Shown here piece after piece: positions 55,453 through 64,000 of a stretch of DNA of 64,000 bases. This stretch comes from Tetragenococcus halophilus subsp. flandriensis. GTDB lineage: Bacteria; Bacillota; Bacilli; Lactobacillales; Enterococcaceae. The position numbers and the translations under genes were made by a program. The notes below the pieces were generated by a model that had not been told where the DNA came from, did no database searches, and was given only the letters and a program-made list of their open reading frames with translations. The stretch is taken from positions 1 through 64,000 of the forward strand of contig NZ_BSUG01000007.1 of NCBI RefSeq assembly GCF_030161475.1, given 5' to 3'. The stretch's first letter is position 1, and every line of letters starts with the position of its first letter.

Positions 55453-57366
55453 TTAGCTCACCTTTAAATTTTGACCGATAAAAATGGTATCTGAATTTAA
55501 ATTATTGATAGACTTCAAACGGCTAATTGAAATATCATATTCTTGTGAAATCATCCATAAACTATCTCCGCTCTTCACTCTATGTTGAGTATTTGACGAG
55601 CTATTGTTATTAGATGAGTTAGATGAAGAAGACCCATTGCTTATAGTAAGCTTCTGACCAGGATAAACAAAGTCGTTTTGAATATTATTCCAATCGCGCA
55701 ATTGGTTCATTGTAATTCCGTTTTGATCAGCAATCAACCAAACAGAGTCCCCTGCTTTTACTGTATAACTTCCACCTGATGTATTATTTGAGTTACTTGA
55801 ACTATTATTACTATTTGAACCGCCTGAACTATTACCATTTGACACAGTTAATTCCTGCCCTGGATAAACAAAGTCGTTTTGGATGTTGTTCCAGTCACGT
55901 AGTTGGTCCATCGTAATACCATTTTGATCAGCAATCAACCAAACAGAATCTCCGGCTTTTACTGTGTAGCTTCCGCCAGATGTGTTATTTGAGTTACTTG
56001 AATTATTATTACTATTTGAACCGCTTGAACTATTACCATTTGACACAGTTAATTCCTGCCCTGGATAAACAAAGTCGTTTTGGATGTTGTTCCAGTCGCG
56101 TAATTGATTCATGGTAATGCCATTTTTATCAGCAATCAACCAAACAGAGTCTCCGGCTTGCACTGTATAAGTGCTTGAATTACTATTCGATGAATTATCA
56201 TCGTTAGCAGCATTATCATCTTCACCAGTATTTTCATCATTATTTTCGTCGGAGCTTTCGTTACCGCCCGTACCAGTATCAATAACTCCATCATCGTTTC
56301 CTGAATCAAAACGAGTTAAATCGTAACTTTCAATGATGCCATTTAATACGGTATTGTAATCCGGTGCAGTTGCATAAAGACCCGTTAAAGCAGCTGTAGC
56401 GTCCCTGTATGAATTGGTGTTACTTTTCCAAGCGCCACTGTACAAACTTGTACTTAATAAAGCTGCGTTATCTTGAAATGATGCAGTATAAGAAGGATAT
56501 TTACGAAAAGCCGCATCAACTGTAACATATCTGCCATTGATATACTCTTGAGTAGGCATCGTTACAGACTGACCGTTGTAACTTCCTTTAATCCCAAATA
56601 AGTTATGATTAGGAGCTTGTGATAAAGCACTTGAACCCCAGCCACTTTCCACAACAGCTTGTGCTATCATTACTGACGCGTACAGATTATTACTTTCGGC
56701 AACAGGTGCTGCATGTGCCGCAAGCTCTTCAATAAATGCAGAGGGTTCCGGTGAAAATTGTGCGGAAAAAGTAGACGCTTCTGCTGGTCCTTGATCTCCT
56801 GGATGTTGGCCAGCGATTTCTTGTAATTGTTCTGCCTCTTCTTCCGGAGTTTCTGGGAGATCTTCTTCTACTTCAGCTTCTTGGGTGTCATCATCTTGGA
56901 TTTCATTTTCTTGAGCTTCAGCTTCAGCTTCTTGTTGAACATCATCTTCTGTTACTTGTTCTTCTTGCTGAGCTTGCTCTTGCGACATTTCATCCTCTGT
57001 TGAAAATTGCTGAGCTTGCTCATACTCTACTTCGTTATCTGCTGGTTCTTCTTGTTGCTTTCCACCCCCAGCTTCTACACTGTTACCTTGTGTTGCATTA
57101 TTTTCAGCTTCAGCATTTGGATCTTCAATAGTTGGGTCATCTGTTTGGCTTTGAAAATCTTGTGCCCCATCTTCTGATTCATAAGATGCTACTACGCTAC
57201 TATCTGCTTCTTCAGCAAAGACGTTATCTAACGGTAACAAAGGTGTAACCATTGAAACAGCTGCAGCAGTTGTGCCAACGACAGCTGCACTCTTTTTAAC
57301 ATTCCCATATAAACTCATGCGCTCCTGAACTTTTCGGCGCTCTTTTCGTGTCAAAGACGATCTCAT
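55453..57366 (-). CDS. Secreted N-acetylglucosaminidase with four LysM domains
   Basis: Cell-wall hydrolase of 637 residues. An unusually long signal peptide ends near residue 51 (NVFAEEA). A very acidic Glu/Gln/Asp-rich region (52-190) is followed by a GH73 glucosaminidase domain at about 205-365 (VMIAQAVVESGWGSSALS, HNLFGIKG, SYRDATAALTGLYATAPDYN). Four LysM domains follow at about 399-442, 466-509, 533-576 and 594-637. The first three are nearly identical and joined by Ser/Asn linkers; the fourth has diverged. It should bind and cut the glycan of the septum or wall. GGAGGAG precedes the ATG. Confidence 0.9.
   Translation of the reverse strand: MRSSLTRKERRKVQERMSLYGNVKKSAAVVGTTAAAVSMVTPLLPLDNVFAEEADSSVVASYESEDGAQDFQSQTDDPTIEDPNAEAENNATQGNSVEAGGGKQQEEPADNEVEYEQAQQFSTEDEMSQEQAQQEEQVTEDDVQQEAEAEAQENEIQDDDTQEAEVEEDLPETPEEEAEQLQEIAGQHPGDQGPAEASTFSAQFSPEPSAFIEELAAHAAPVAESNNLYASVMIAQAVVESGWGSSALSQAPNHNLFGIKGSYNGQSVTMPTQEYINGRYVTVDAAFRKYPSYTASFQDNAALLSTSLYSGAWKSNTNSYRDATAALTGLYATAPDYNTVLNGIIESYDLTRFDSGNDDGVIDTGTGGNESSDENNDENTGEDDNAANDDNSSNSNSSTYTVQAGDSVWLIADKNGITMNQLRDWNNIQNDFVYPGQELTVSNGNSSSGSNSNNNSSNSNNTSGGSYTVKAGDSVWLIADQNGITMDQLRDWNNIQNDFVYPGQELTVSNGNSSGGSNSNNSSSNSNNTSGGSYTVKAGDSVWLIADQNGITMNQLRDWNNIQNDFVYPGQKLTISNGSSSSNSSNNNSSSNTQHRVKSGDSLWMISQEYDISISRLKSINNLNSDTIFIGQNLKVS
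55600..56200. repeat. Three tandem 201-base LysM repeats
   Basis: The motif GGATAAACAAAGTCGTTTTG recurs at 55661, 55862 and 56063, spacing 201 bases each (67 codons), and the surrounding DNA is nearly identical between the second and third copies. They encode LysM units one to three plus linkers of the hydrolase. Recent duplication or gene conversion is likely, and copy number could vary between strains. Confidence 0.88.
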
Positions 57367-57566
57367 TTACTCTCCTCCAAACTTTTACATTTATTACAAT
57401 TATACATGTAATATTTTCATAGGCAAAGTAAAAAACGAATGTAATATTTTTTTAATCTAGTTGTAACATGAATAAAAATTTTCTAAGTTACGCAATTTAG
57501 TTTTAGACTGTTCTTACAGTTATGCTATACTGTTTTTGTTAAAAAAATAAGGAGTTTCTAATTTAT

Positions 57567-58217
57567 ATGTACAAAAAATTATATATGCGGCTTGCTGCTA
57601 GCTGTACTTTCCTCATTTTTGCTTTTTTGAGTTATGTCGTAAAGTTTTATCCTGAATGGCTAAAACCTTTTGATGACACAATCACCACTGCTATACGTAG
57701 TCTTTCTCCAAATTGGGATGGTTTTTTCTTATGGGTTACCGAGTTTGGCAGTTCAGTTAGCATCGCTCTACTTTTTTTAGCGGTTTTTTTGGTTCTCATT
57801 CGTGGGAAAAAATATATCGATGCTTTTTGGTTAGCTAGCAATGTTGTTATTATTGCAATCATCGCCAACCCTTTGTTAAAGCTATTTTTCAGTCGTGAAC
57901 GGCCTTCATTGCAACATTTAGTCGTCGAAACTAGCTTTAGTTTTCCTAGTGGTCATGCAACTGCAAGCATGGTATTTTATGGTTCCTTGTTGCTTTTGGT
58001 CCCATTATTTATGCAAACAAAATTTTGGCGTCTTGGTTTACAAGGATTACTAGCTATTTTTATTTTGCTTATCGGGATTAGCAGAATATATTTAGGCGTT
58101 CATTTTCCTTCCGATATACTAGGCGGTTATTGTGAAAGTTTAACATGGCTATTATTTACTTATCCTATTTATCGCAAACAACGACTCATTCGCGTTTTGC
58201 AAAAGAAACAACTATAG
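57567..58217 (+). CDS. PAP2-family membrane phosphatase
   Basis: A 216-residue membrane protein with about six helices. The three phosphatase signatures are KLFFSRERPS, FPSGHATAS and SRIYLGVHFPSDILGGY. PAP2 proteins of this kind dephosphorylate undecaprenyl diphosphate or phosphatidylglycerol phosphate. AAGGAG lies upstream of the ATG. The nearby cell-wall genes suggest undecaprenyl recycling, which remains inference. Confidence 0.9.
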   Translation: MYKKLYMRLAASCTFLIFAFLSYVVKFYPEWLKPFDDTITTAIRSLSPNWDGFFLWVTEFGSSVSIALLFLAVFLVLIRGKKYIDAFWLASNVVIIAIIANPLLKLFFSRERPSLQHLVVETSFSFPSGHATASMVFYGSLLLLVPLFMQTKFWRLGLQGLLAIFILLIGISRIYLGVHFPSDILGGYCESLTWLLFTYPIYRKQRLIRVLQKKQL

Positions 58218-58246
58218 CATGGATAAAAATGAAAAGAGAGATAATG

Positions 58247-58810
58247 ATGTTACAAAATGCACTCCAATTTAGCCATACTTTATTAAAGGAAGTTCTGACA
58301 GACCAGGATCATGTCGTAGATGCTACTATGGGAAACGGGAATGATACCTTGTTTTTGGCTCAAGCTGTCCAACCTAACGGTAAAGTTTATGCATTTGACG
58401 TTCAAAAACAAGCTTTATTAAAAACACAACAACGATTAATAGACAACAAACTTATGGAACATACAGAATTAATTCAAGATGGTCATGAACACATAGAAAA
58501 TTATCTTATTGAAAATGAAGCTATAAAGGCGGCTATATTCAATCTGGGTTATTTGCCAAAAAGTGACAAAACACTCATCACCCTGCCTGCTACTACTAGA
58601 CAAGCTTTAGATAGCTTACTTAAACATTTATCTGATAAAGGAAGAATTGTACTGGTTTCTTATTATGGACACACTGGCGGAAAAGAAGAACTAACTATGC
58701 TTGATCATTACTGTCAGAACTTACCTCAAGAACAATACAACGTTTTGCGTTACCAATTTATTAACCAAAAAAATGACCCTCCTATATTGTTTTGCATTGA
58801 AAAAAAATAA
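58247..58810 (+). CDS. mnmM: tRNA 5-aminomethyl-2-thiouridine methyltransferase MnmM (YtqB)
   Basis: SAM-dependent methyltransferase of the YtqB/MnmM family, which completes mnm5s2U34 in Gram-positive bacteria lacking MnmC. Motif I is VVDATMGNGNDTLFLA, and FNLGYLPKSDK and SYYGHTGGKEE are family signatures. I start it at the second ATG of ATGATG, six bases after AGAGAG, giving 187 residues, as in the family. The longer frame overlaps the PAP2 gene. Confidence 0.9.
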   Translation: MLQNALQFSHTLLKEVLTDQDHVVDATMGNGNDTLFLAQAVQPNGKVYAFDVQKQALLKTQQRLIDNKLMEHTELIQDGHEHIENYLIENEAIKAAIFNLGYLPKSDKTLITLPATTRQALDSLLKHLSDKGRIVLVSYYGHTGGKEELTMLDHYCQNLPQEQYNVLRYQFINQKNDPPILFCIEKK

Positions 58811-58863
58811 ACACCCACAGATAGTTAAGTCATTAACATTCTTAACTATCTATGGGTATTTTT
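58811..58863. terminator. Terminator between mnmM and the PTS IIA gene
   Basis: ACCCACAGATAGTTAAG pairs with CTTAACTATCTATGGGT (one mismatch) around an 11-base loop and is followed by five T after an A. It lies between convergent genes. Confidence 0.85.
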
Positions 58864-58872
58864 AAGCGCTTC

Positions 58873-59343
58873 TTAAAAATTGTATTTTTTCAAAAGTGAA
58901 AGTAGCTCATTGGGACTTGTTTGCTTGTATAAGTTTTGCAACAATTCCGTATTTTGGATTAATTGCATCAAATTTTGTAACATCGCTAATTGTTCATGCG
59001 GCTGGTTTAATCCTAAAATAAAAATAAAATCTGCTTGTACATCTTGTTTGGCATCATCCATTCTTTGAAATAAAACGGATTGAGCAGGGATAATTAATGC
59101 AATAAACTCCTCTGTTACCCATTCAGGATCCGTATGCGGAATAGCAACACCAAATTCTCCTTGTTCAATTCCAGTAGGAAAAGTTTCTTCTCTTTCCAGA
59201 ATTTTATCTGCAAAATCTTCTGTGACCCAATTTTTTTCTAAAACTAACTTATGCACCGCATCAAAAATTTCTTTCTTATCCTGATACCGTTCTCCTAACA
59301 AAATAGGGGAATGCTCTAAATAATCCGTGACCCTTTTCTCCAT
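58873..59343 (-). CDS. gatA: PTS EIIA, fructose/galactitol type
   Basis: A 156-residue EIIA of the mannitol/fructose class. The phospho-His lies in GEFGVAIPHTDPEWV near residue 67, and the LIIPAQSVLFQRMDD and FILGLNQPHEQL blocks are conserved. GGGGG lies before the ATG. It directly follows the regulator (6 bases) in an operon with galactitol-type PTS parts, so it probably is the IIA of that system. Confidence 0.88.
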   Translation of the reverse strand: MEKRVTDYLEHSPILLGERYQDKKEIFDAVHKLVLEKNWVTEDFADKILEREETFPTGIEQGEFGVAIPHTDPEWVTEEFIALIIPAQSVLFQRMDDAKQDVQADFIFILGLNQPHEQLAMLQNLMQLIQNTELLQNLYKQTSPNELLSLLKKYNF

Positions 59344-59348
59344 TTGAC

Positions 59349-61418
59349 TTACCCCCAGTAATTGATTCTATATAAGCGTAATAGCCGCCACACCTGACTT
59401 TTATCATTACATGCTAACAAATCAGCCAAAACTGTATCACGACCCGCTAAATCCATAATTTCTAATAAAGCATCGACGTGTTTTTCTTTATTGTTTGAAG
59501 CTAAAAGTACAATAAAATGAATAGTTTCACCGGTTTTGGCAACAATCCCTTTTTTAAAAATTCCAAAGGACATAGCGACACCACGTGCCCCTTTTTCTGG
59601 TTCTGTATGTGGTAAAGCTAGTTGATTGCGAAAAACAATATAGGGTGGAATTTCTGACAGTTCTTGTTTTAAAGCAGTTAGATAACGCGGTTCAATCATT
59701 TTTTCTTCGATTAAAGGTTGACTAAGTCGTTCTAAAGCTTCATGCCACGATACTTCGTTTTCTTCTATAATTAGGCCATCTTTTGGCATCAATTGATCAA
59801 AATGATTTGCCTCATTGTCAATTACAGCATTTTCTGAAGTATTGTCTTTCAAAAGTTTTAATATTTCAAAAAACAGTTTTTCTTTATCGTCTACCTTTGC
59901 TTGCTGAAGCACATTAGCAACAATTTTTTCAGCCAGTGACGTCTCATCTAAGCCGATCACTGTCTCATTCATTACTCTTTGCCGTAGCTGCATCTTTCCT
60001 TTATCCGTCAAAAAATCCTTTACTAAAAAATATCTTCTGTCTATATCTAAAGGAACTGAAGAAAAAATCAGGTCTACTTCAACATCTTGAGCGTAAAACT
60101 CTCGTAATGACATCGTAGAAACAAAATCTACCTCAGGAAAAACTCCCTTCAATGTTTGTTCCATAAGTAAAGAAACTGAAATGCCATTTGTACAAACGAT
60201 CACCGCAGTGGGGTCTTTTTTACGTAATAAAGAGCTATTATTTTCTAATAAATGACTCCCAAAAAATAAGGCTAAGTAAAAAATTTCTGTATCTGAAATA
60301 CTTTTTTTAAAAAATTCTTCAAGCGGTTTGATTGATTTTTTCACCAAGTAAAAAATAGAAGACACTTCTCGACTTTGTTGTCTTGTGATATCAACTTCTG
60401 ATAAGTGCATACTATATTTGATACGATAATAAGCTGGACGCATATGCACCATAATCTGTTTAAGCAACTCATTTTTATCGTCGATATTTACTTGAGCAAC
60501 TTTTTCAAAACGATCAATCATATTTAAAACGGCTAATTGCATCGTTTCAAATTGCCCTTTGGATAAAACATCTACTTGAGTTAGCGTCGTCGATAAAAAA
60601 AGTAAAGTGAAATAGATAATTTCATTAATCTCCTTCTTATATTTTGGGAAAAATACTTCTTTAACCACCTTATATTCTTTGGTTTCTTGTAGTTCAACAT
60701 AGTCTAATTCAAAATCATAATTAATCTTTTTTCCTCTTGTAATGCGTCGATCTAACAGCAGAGTCAACACGGGCAGGTTATTTACCTTATCGTCAGAATA
60801 GCGTAAGTTCAGGCGTTGTTCTAGCACGCTGACTTTCCTTTTGTATTCTACTAATTGTGTCTGCGTGATATCACCATATTGTTTCAAAAGTGCTTCATTA
60901 TTGATAAATTGATTAACCGTATTCACTGTGTCAGTTAATAACTGGCGGCGGTTCCATTCTTCTCCTTTGATACGATAACCTTTTGAACGCAGATATTCTA
61001 AGCATAATTGATAGTTGGCTAAAAATGGCTCCACTTCTTTAAGGTCTCTAGCAACTGTGTTTTTACTAACATTCAATTCGACAATAAAATGGTTCATCGA
61101 TAAGGGTTCAGTTTTTGATAAAAGCATTAATATCAACAATTGAACGCGTTCTTCCGGTAATAAATACGTATCCTTGGTAATTTGCGAATTATTTTGAACA
61201 AATTCTTCTGCTGTTTCTTTTGTTATAATAAAATGACCATTAGTCGTTCGCGTAACTGGATCTAGATTTAATTCATCTAAATATTCATTTACTTTTTGTA
61301 GCGAATAACTTAATTGCGAACGAGTTAGATCATGTCTTTTTTTCAAAGAAGTGCTAGTTTCGTCAGGGTTGTTTAAAATCTCGATAAATAGTTGATTGGT
61401 TCTTGCGTCTAATTCCAT
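59349..61418 (-). CDS. PRD-containing transcriptional activator (MtlR/LicR type)
   Basis: A 689-residue regulator controlled by PTS phosphorylation. It has N-terminal HTH domains (about 5-150), two PRD domains with their His residues (about 190-400), an EIIB-gat-like domain with the phosphocysteine in TAVIVCTNGISVSLLM (near residue 408), and a C-terminal EIIA domain with the His in LALPHTEPEKGARG. Phosphorylation by HPr and the PTS would set its activity. It lies in the galactitol-type operon between the dehydrogenase and IIA genes. Confidence 0.92.
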   Translation of the reverse strand: MELDARTNQLFIEILNNPDETSTSLKKRHDLTRSQLSYSLQKVNEYLDELNLDPVTRTTNGHFIITKETAEEFVQNNSQITKDTYLLPEERVQLLILMLLSKTEPLSMNHFIVELNVSKNTVARDLKEVEPFLANYQLCLEYLRSKGYRIKGEEWNRRQLLTDTVNTVNQFINNEALLKQYGDITQTQLVEYKRKVSVLEQRLNLRYSDDKVNNLPVLTLLLDRRITRGKKINYDFELDYVELQETKEYKVVKEVFFPKYKKEINEIIYFTLLFLSTTLTQVDVLSKGQFETMQLAVLNMIDRFEKVAQVNIDDKNELLKQIMVHMRPAYYRIKYSMHLSEVDITRQQSREVSSIFYLVKKSIKPLEEFFKKSISDTEIFYLALFFGSHLLENNSSLLRKKDPTAVIVCTNGISVSLLMEQTLKGVFPEVDFVSTMSLREFYAQDVEVDLIFSSVPLDIDRRYFLVKDFLTDKGKMQLRQRVMNETVIGLDETSLAEKIVANVLQQAKVDDKEKLFFEILKLLKDNTSENAVIDNEANHFDQLMPKDGLIIEENEVSWHEALERLSQPLIEEKMIEPRYLTALKQELSEIPPYIVFRNQLALPHTEPEKGARGVAMSFGIFKKGIVAKTGETIHFIVLLASNNKEKHVDALLEIMDLAGRDTVLADLLACNDKSQVWRLLRLYRINYWG

Positions 61419-61463
61419 TTGAATTCCCCTTCGAAATGTATTCTCTATTTTGTGAATAAATTA

Positions 61464-61484
61464 GAGCCAGAAGCTTTCTGGCTC
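61464..61484 (-). promoter_or_regulatory. Hairpin at the end of the dehydrogenase gene
   Basis: GAGCCAGAA (61464-61472) and TTCTGGCTC (61476-61484) form a 9-base-pair stem with a three-base loop overlapping the dehydrogenase stop codon. On the minus strand the tail TAATTTATTC is only moderately T-rich, so it could partly terminate or stabilise the upstream mRNA. The plus strand has six T. Confidence 0.5.
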
Positions 61485-62577
61485 AGTTTTTTCCGCTAAA
61501 ACTTGCCCCCGATTGAATCATTACTTTAACCTCGTCTCCAGACATCACACTTTCAAAAGCTGCTCGCCATTCTTCTAAGGCAAATTTTTTTGTTACCATA
61601 GCAGAAACGTCAATGGCACCTTTAGCTAATAAATGTAGGGCAATTGGCCAGTCATACGGATTTTGTGAACGGCTCCCAATATAATGAATTTCTCTTTGAA
61701 TAATCGATTCTACATCTAATTTTTCAAACTTATCTTTAAATAAACCGACTTGAACAAAGTCTCCACCTTTTTTCATTAAAGGTAAAGCTTGATTAACGGC
61801 TACAGCTGAGCCTGAAGCATCATAAACTTTAGTTACACCAACATTATCTGTCATCTGGTTGACGACTTTTGTTAGATCTTGCGTTTGGGTATCAACGATC
61901 GCGTCTGCGCCAAATTTCTGTGCTAATTCTAAGCGTTTCTTATCTTTTGAAATCCCCGTAGCAATGACTGTTGCACCAATTTCTTTCGCAATTTGAACTA
62001 AGAACAAACCAATAGGCCCCGGCCCCATAACTAGGATCGTATCGTGAAGATCTAAAGGGCTTCTTTGATACATCGCATGAACACAACATGACAAAGGCTC
62101 TGACATAGCTGCTCCTTCGTAACCTAAATTTTCTGGTAATTTATGCGCATATTTTTCTTTGGCGATCACATATTTTGCCAAAGATCCATTTTGCTGAGTA
62201 CCAATGCCTTTACGGTAAGGACAAAGATTATACTGTTCTTTTTTGCAGTAAGTACATTGTCCACAAACATAAAAAGTTGTTTGACTTGTTACACGATCCA
62301 TAGGCTTAAATTTCGTAACATTTTCTCCTACTTGAGCGACACGTCCTGAAAATTCATGTCCTAAAACAACTGGCGTTACCGGATTTTTATACTCACCCTT
62401 AAATGTATGGATATCTGAACCACAAATTCCTGTATAAGCAACTTCAATTAAAATCTCATCTTCTTTAGGAACTGGAATTTCTAATGTCTCAAGAGACATT
62501 TTGTCATATCCAGCTTCTCTTTTTGTTACAGCCTGCATTGTTTTTATATTTTGTTGGCTATTTTCTGTTGCATGCAT
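61483..62577 (-). CDS. Zinc-dependent polyol (galactitol-1-phosphate type) dehydrogenase
   Basis: A medium-chain zinc dehydrogenase of 364 residues. Catalytic zinc ligands are in GICGSDIHTFKGEY and GHEFSG; the structural zinc is CGQCTYCKKEQYNLC. The NAD-binding GPGPIGLF motif follows. The gene sits between a gat-type EIIC gene and a PRD regulator, so galactitol-1-phosphate 5-dehydrogenase is the best guess; sorbitol-6-phosphate is an alternative. I start it at MHATEN because the AGG-containing site overlaps the longer TTG start. Confidence 0.85.
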   Translation of the reverse strand: MHATENSQQNIKTMQAVTKREAGYDKMSLETLEIPVPKEDEILIEVAYTGICGSDIHTFKGEYKNPVTPVVLGHEFSGRVAQVGENVTKFKPMDRVTSQTTFYVCGQCTYCKKEQYNLCPYRKGIGTQQNGSLAKYVIAKEKYAHKLPENLGYEGAAMSEPLSCCVHAMYQRSPLDLHDTILVMGPGPIGLFLVQIAKEIGATVIATGISKDKKRLELAQKFGADAIVDTQTQDLTKVVNQMTDNVGVTKVYDASGSAVAVNQALPLMKKGGDFVQVGLFKDKFEKLDVESIIQREIHYIGSRSQNPYDWPIALHLLAKGAIDVSAMVTKKFALEEWRAAFESVMSGDEVKVMIQSGASFSGKN

Positions 62578-62595
62578 ATTTTTCCGACCTTTCAA

Positions 62596-63864
62596 TTAAA
62601 ATACACTATTGAATAATTCTGAGCCTTTTAAGATAATCCAGTTTAGAATATTACCGCCAGTATCTAAGTTACTGATTTGAGCGGCTCCTTCTGGAAACTC
62701 TACGATACCTTCTCCCATTTGTGTGATGACTGGCGCAAAATTGGTAGCCATATATAAACCAAATACCACAGCAACAGTACAAGCTAAAACTGAATGCACA
62801 ATATTTCCGTTACGCCCAGGCACGATTAATGCCGCAAAGAATGGAATCGTTGCCAAATCTCCAAATGGTAAAACATGGTTACCTGGTAAAATTACTGCTA
62901 TAAATAAAGTAATCGGTACCATTAAAAGACCTGTAGATAACGCTGCAGGAGAACCTGTTGCTAATGCAGCATCCATCCCCAAAAAGATTTCCCGATCTTT
63001 ATAACGGCTTTTTAACATTTTTTGTGCGCCTTCTTGAATAGGAATAAGCCCTTCCATCAAAATTTTTACCATACGTGGCATCAGTAACATAATACCGCCC
63101 ATCGTCATAGCTGTTTGTAAGATTCCAGAGATATCATACCCTCCAAGAATGGCTAAAAATGCTCCAATAATAACCCCCATGATCATGGGTTCTCCAAAAA
63201 TGCCAAAGCGTCTCTGGATAGTCTCAGGTTTTACGTTAATTTTATTTAATCCAGGAATTTTGGAAATTAACCAAGCTGCTGGGATTCCGAACACAGCATA
63301 GCCAGCTGCCGAACCAGTAGCAAAACTAATACCTTCTAAACCATAGTATTCTTGTACTTTTGGCGCTGTTTTATCAGCAATAATCAAACAAAAGATAGTA
63401 TACAAAATACCGCCTAAAATCCCCATCATAATACTTCCTGTAACAATATAGGCAGTTGCTGCCGCTGCAGACATATGCCAATAATTCCAAATATCTATAT
63501 TCAAAGTTTTCGTCCATTTCAAACCAAGCATAGCTAAATTAACCACTAAGATAATAGGGATCATCAATCCCGCAATAGGTTGTGCCCACGTGATGGATGA
63601 AATTGCCGGCCAACCAGCGTCAATGATTGTTAAATTTAAGCCAAAACGCTCCACCATAGCCTGGGCAACAGGTCCAACGGTATTAGTTAGTAAATCTATA
63701 ACTAAATTAATCCCGATCATACCAATTCCTACTGTAATACCAGAAGTTATTGCTTTAGTAACTTTCACCCGAAATATCAACCCTACAATGAAGATAATAA
63801 TAGGCAACATAACACTCGGTCCCATATCTAAAACCGCTTGTACAGCATTCATTAAAGCTCCCAT
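62596..63864 (-). CDS. gatC: PTS galactitol-type EIIC permease
   Basis: Membrane transport subunit of 422 residues with about ten helices. Family blocks such as GLTFRVKVTKAITSG-like at 27-41 (IFRVKVTKAITSGITVGIGMIG), GNHVLPFGDLATIPFF and GRNGNIVHSVL mark it as GatC. GAAAGGAG precedes the ATG. It lies 25 bases after the truncated IIB gene and 18 bases before the dehydrogenase. Confidence 0.92.
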   Translation of the reverse strand: MGALMNAVQAVLDMGPSVMLPIIIFIVGLIFRVKVTKAITSGITVGIGMIGINLVIDLLTNTVGPVAQAMVERFGLNLTIIDAGWPAISSITWAQPIAGLMIPIILVVNLAMLGLKWTKTLNIDIWNYWHMSAAAATAYIVTGSIMMGILGGILYTIFCLIIADKTAPKVQEYYGLEGISFATGSAAGYAVFGIPAAWLISKIPGLNKINVKPETIQRRFGIFGEPMIMGVIIGAFLAILGGYDISGILQTAMTMGGIMLLMPRMVKILMEGLIPIQEGAQKMLKSRYKDREIFLGMDAALATGSPAALSTGLLMVPITLFIAVILPGNHVLPFGDLATIPFFAALIVPGRNGNIVHSVLACTVAVVFGLYMATNFAPVITQMGEGIVEFPEGAAQISNLDTGGNILNWIILKGSELFNSVF

Positions 63865-63889
63865 GATATTGTGCTCCTTTCAAGAAATG

Positions 63890-64000
63890 TCAGCTAATTT
63901 GTTTAGCTGTATCTATAATTTCCTTTTCTGTTTCTTCTGTACCTACGCCGGTTAAAAACGACATCGCCTTAATGGCAGGAATATCATATTCTTGTGGTAA
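63890..64000 (-). CDS. gatB: PTS galactitol-type EIIB, C-terminal part
   Basis: The minus strand is open from the right edge to a TGA at 63890-63892. The last 36 residues include IPAIKAMSFLTGVGTEE and end DTAKQIS. The FLTGVG pattern is that of the galactitol EIIB C-terminus (normally about 95 residues). It directly precedes gatC, as expected. The 5' end lies beyond the window. Confidence 0.8.
   Translation of the reverse strand, partial: LPQEYDIPAIKAMSFLTGVGTEETEKEIIDTAKQIS

Noticed and set aside
55600-56200. CRISPR-like repeat array
   Set aside because: The 201-base repeats are in frame within a LysM protein and are too long and contiguous for CRISPR; no cas genes are seen.

Overview
The window reads as chromosome of a low-GC Gram-positive coccus of the Lactobacillales, most likely the family Enterococcaceae. 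The evidence is A+T-rich DNA with strong AGGAGG-type ribosome-binding sites, L-Lys-type peptidoglycan genes (MurE, MurT/GatD), the tdk-prfA-prmC-sua5-glyA-upp order, an IIAGlc/maltose phosphorylase pair and a T-box before leuS. Several proteins carry strongly acidic stretches (the bL25 tail, PrsA, the LysM hydrolase, the DUF536-like protein). Together with ovoid-coccus gene content this makes Tetragenococcus or a close relative my best guess; this is inference, not proof.

Layout. 0-7.8 kb: a GC-richer repeat and a candidate structured RNA at the left edge, udk, the bL25 gene behind an attenuator-like leader, an ArsC-like/GcvH-like pair, a SEDS protein, tRNA-Thr(CGT), a small DUF2187-like gene, then upp, glyA and sua5. 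7.8-18.5 kb: a cluster of DnaA-box-like sites between sua5 and prmC, then prmC, prfA, tdk, two tandem GNAT genes, hsp20 behind a perfect CIRCE element, recQ, lepB, ktrB and murT-gatD. 18.6-31.5 kb: IIAGlc and maltose phosphorylase with a cre-like site in the promoter spacer, manA, a beta-lactamase-fold hydrolase, a VOC protein, hit-ytxH-prsA, and the yhaO-yhaN-yhaM operon. 31.8-43.8 kb: a DUF536-like gene behind a palindromic operator candidate, then a compact formate dehydrogenase and molybdenum cofactor island (mobA, focA, a P-loop protein, three FDH subunits, moeA; moaC-E-D-A; divergent moeB). 43.9-58.8 kb: yheA-like gene, class A PBP, two pseudouridine synthases, MurJ/YtgP-type flippase, murE, a small membrane protein, an OsmC/Ohr protein, leuS with T-box, a LysM cell-wall hydrolase, PAP2 phosphatase, and mnmM. 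58.9-64 kb: a galactitol-type PTS operon that runs off the right edge.

How the genes work together. The FDH island would import or export formate (FocA) and oxidise it with NAD+ through a NuoE/NuoF/NuoG-like FDH, while most of the cofactor pathway is made from the same locus; mogA/moaB, fdhD and molybdate transport genes are absent from the window. Cell-envelope genes are frequent: SEDS protein, MurT/GatD, PBP, flippase, MurE, LysM hydrolase, PAP2 phosphatase, LepB and PrsA. No prophage, insertion sequence or CRISPR array was seen. The least explained signals are the DnaA-box cluster, the left-edge structured RNA, the bL25 leader, the nested hairpin after the DUF536-like gene, and the Cys-rich P-loop protein in the FDH operon.
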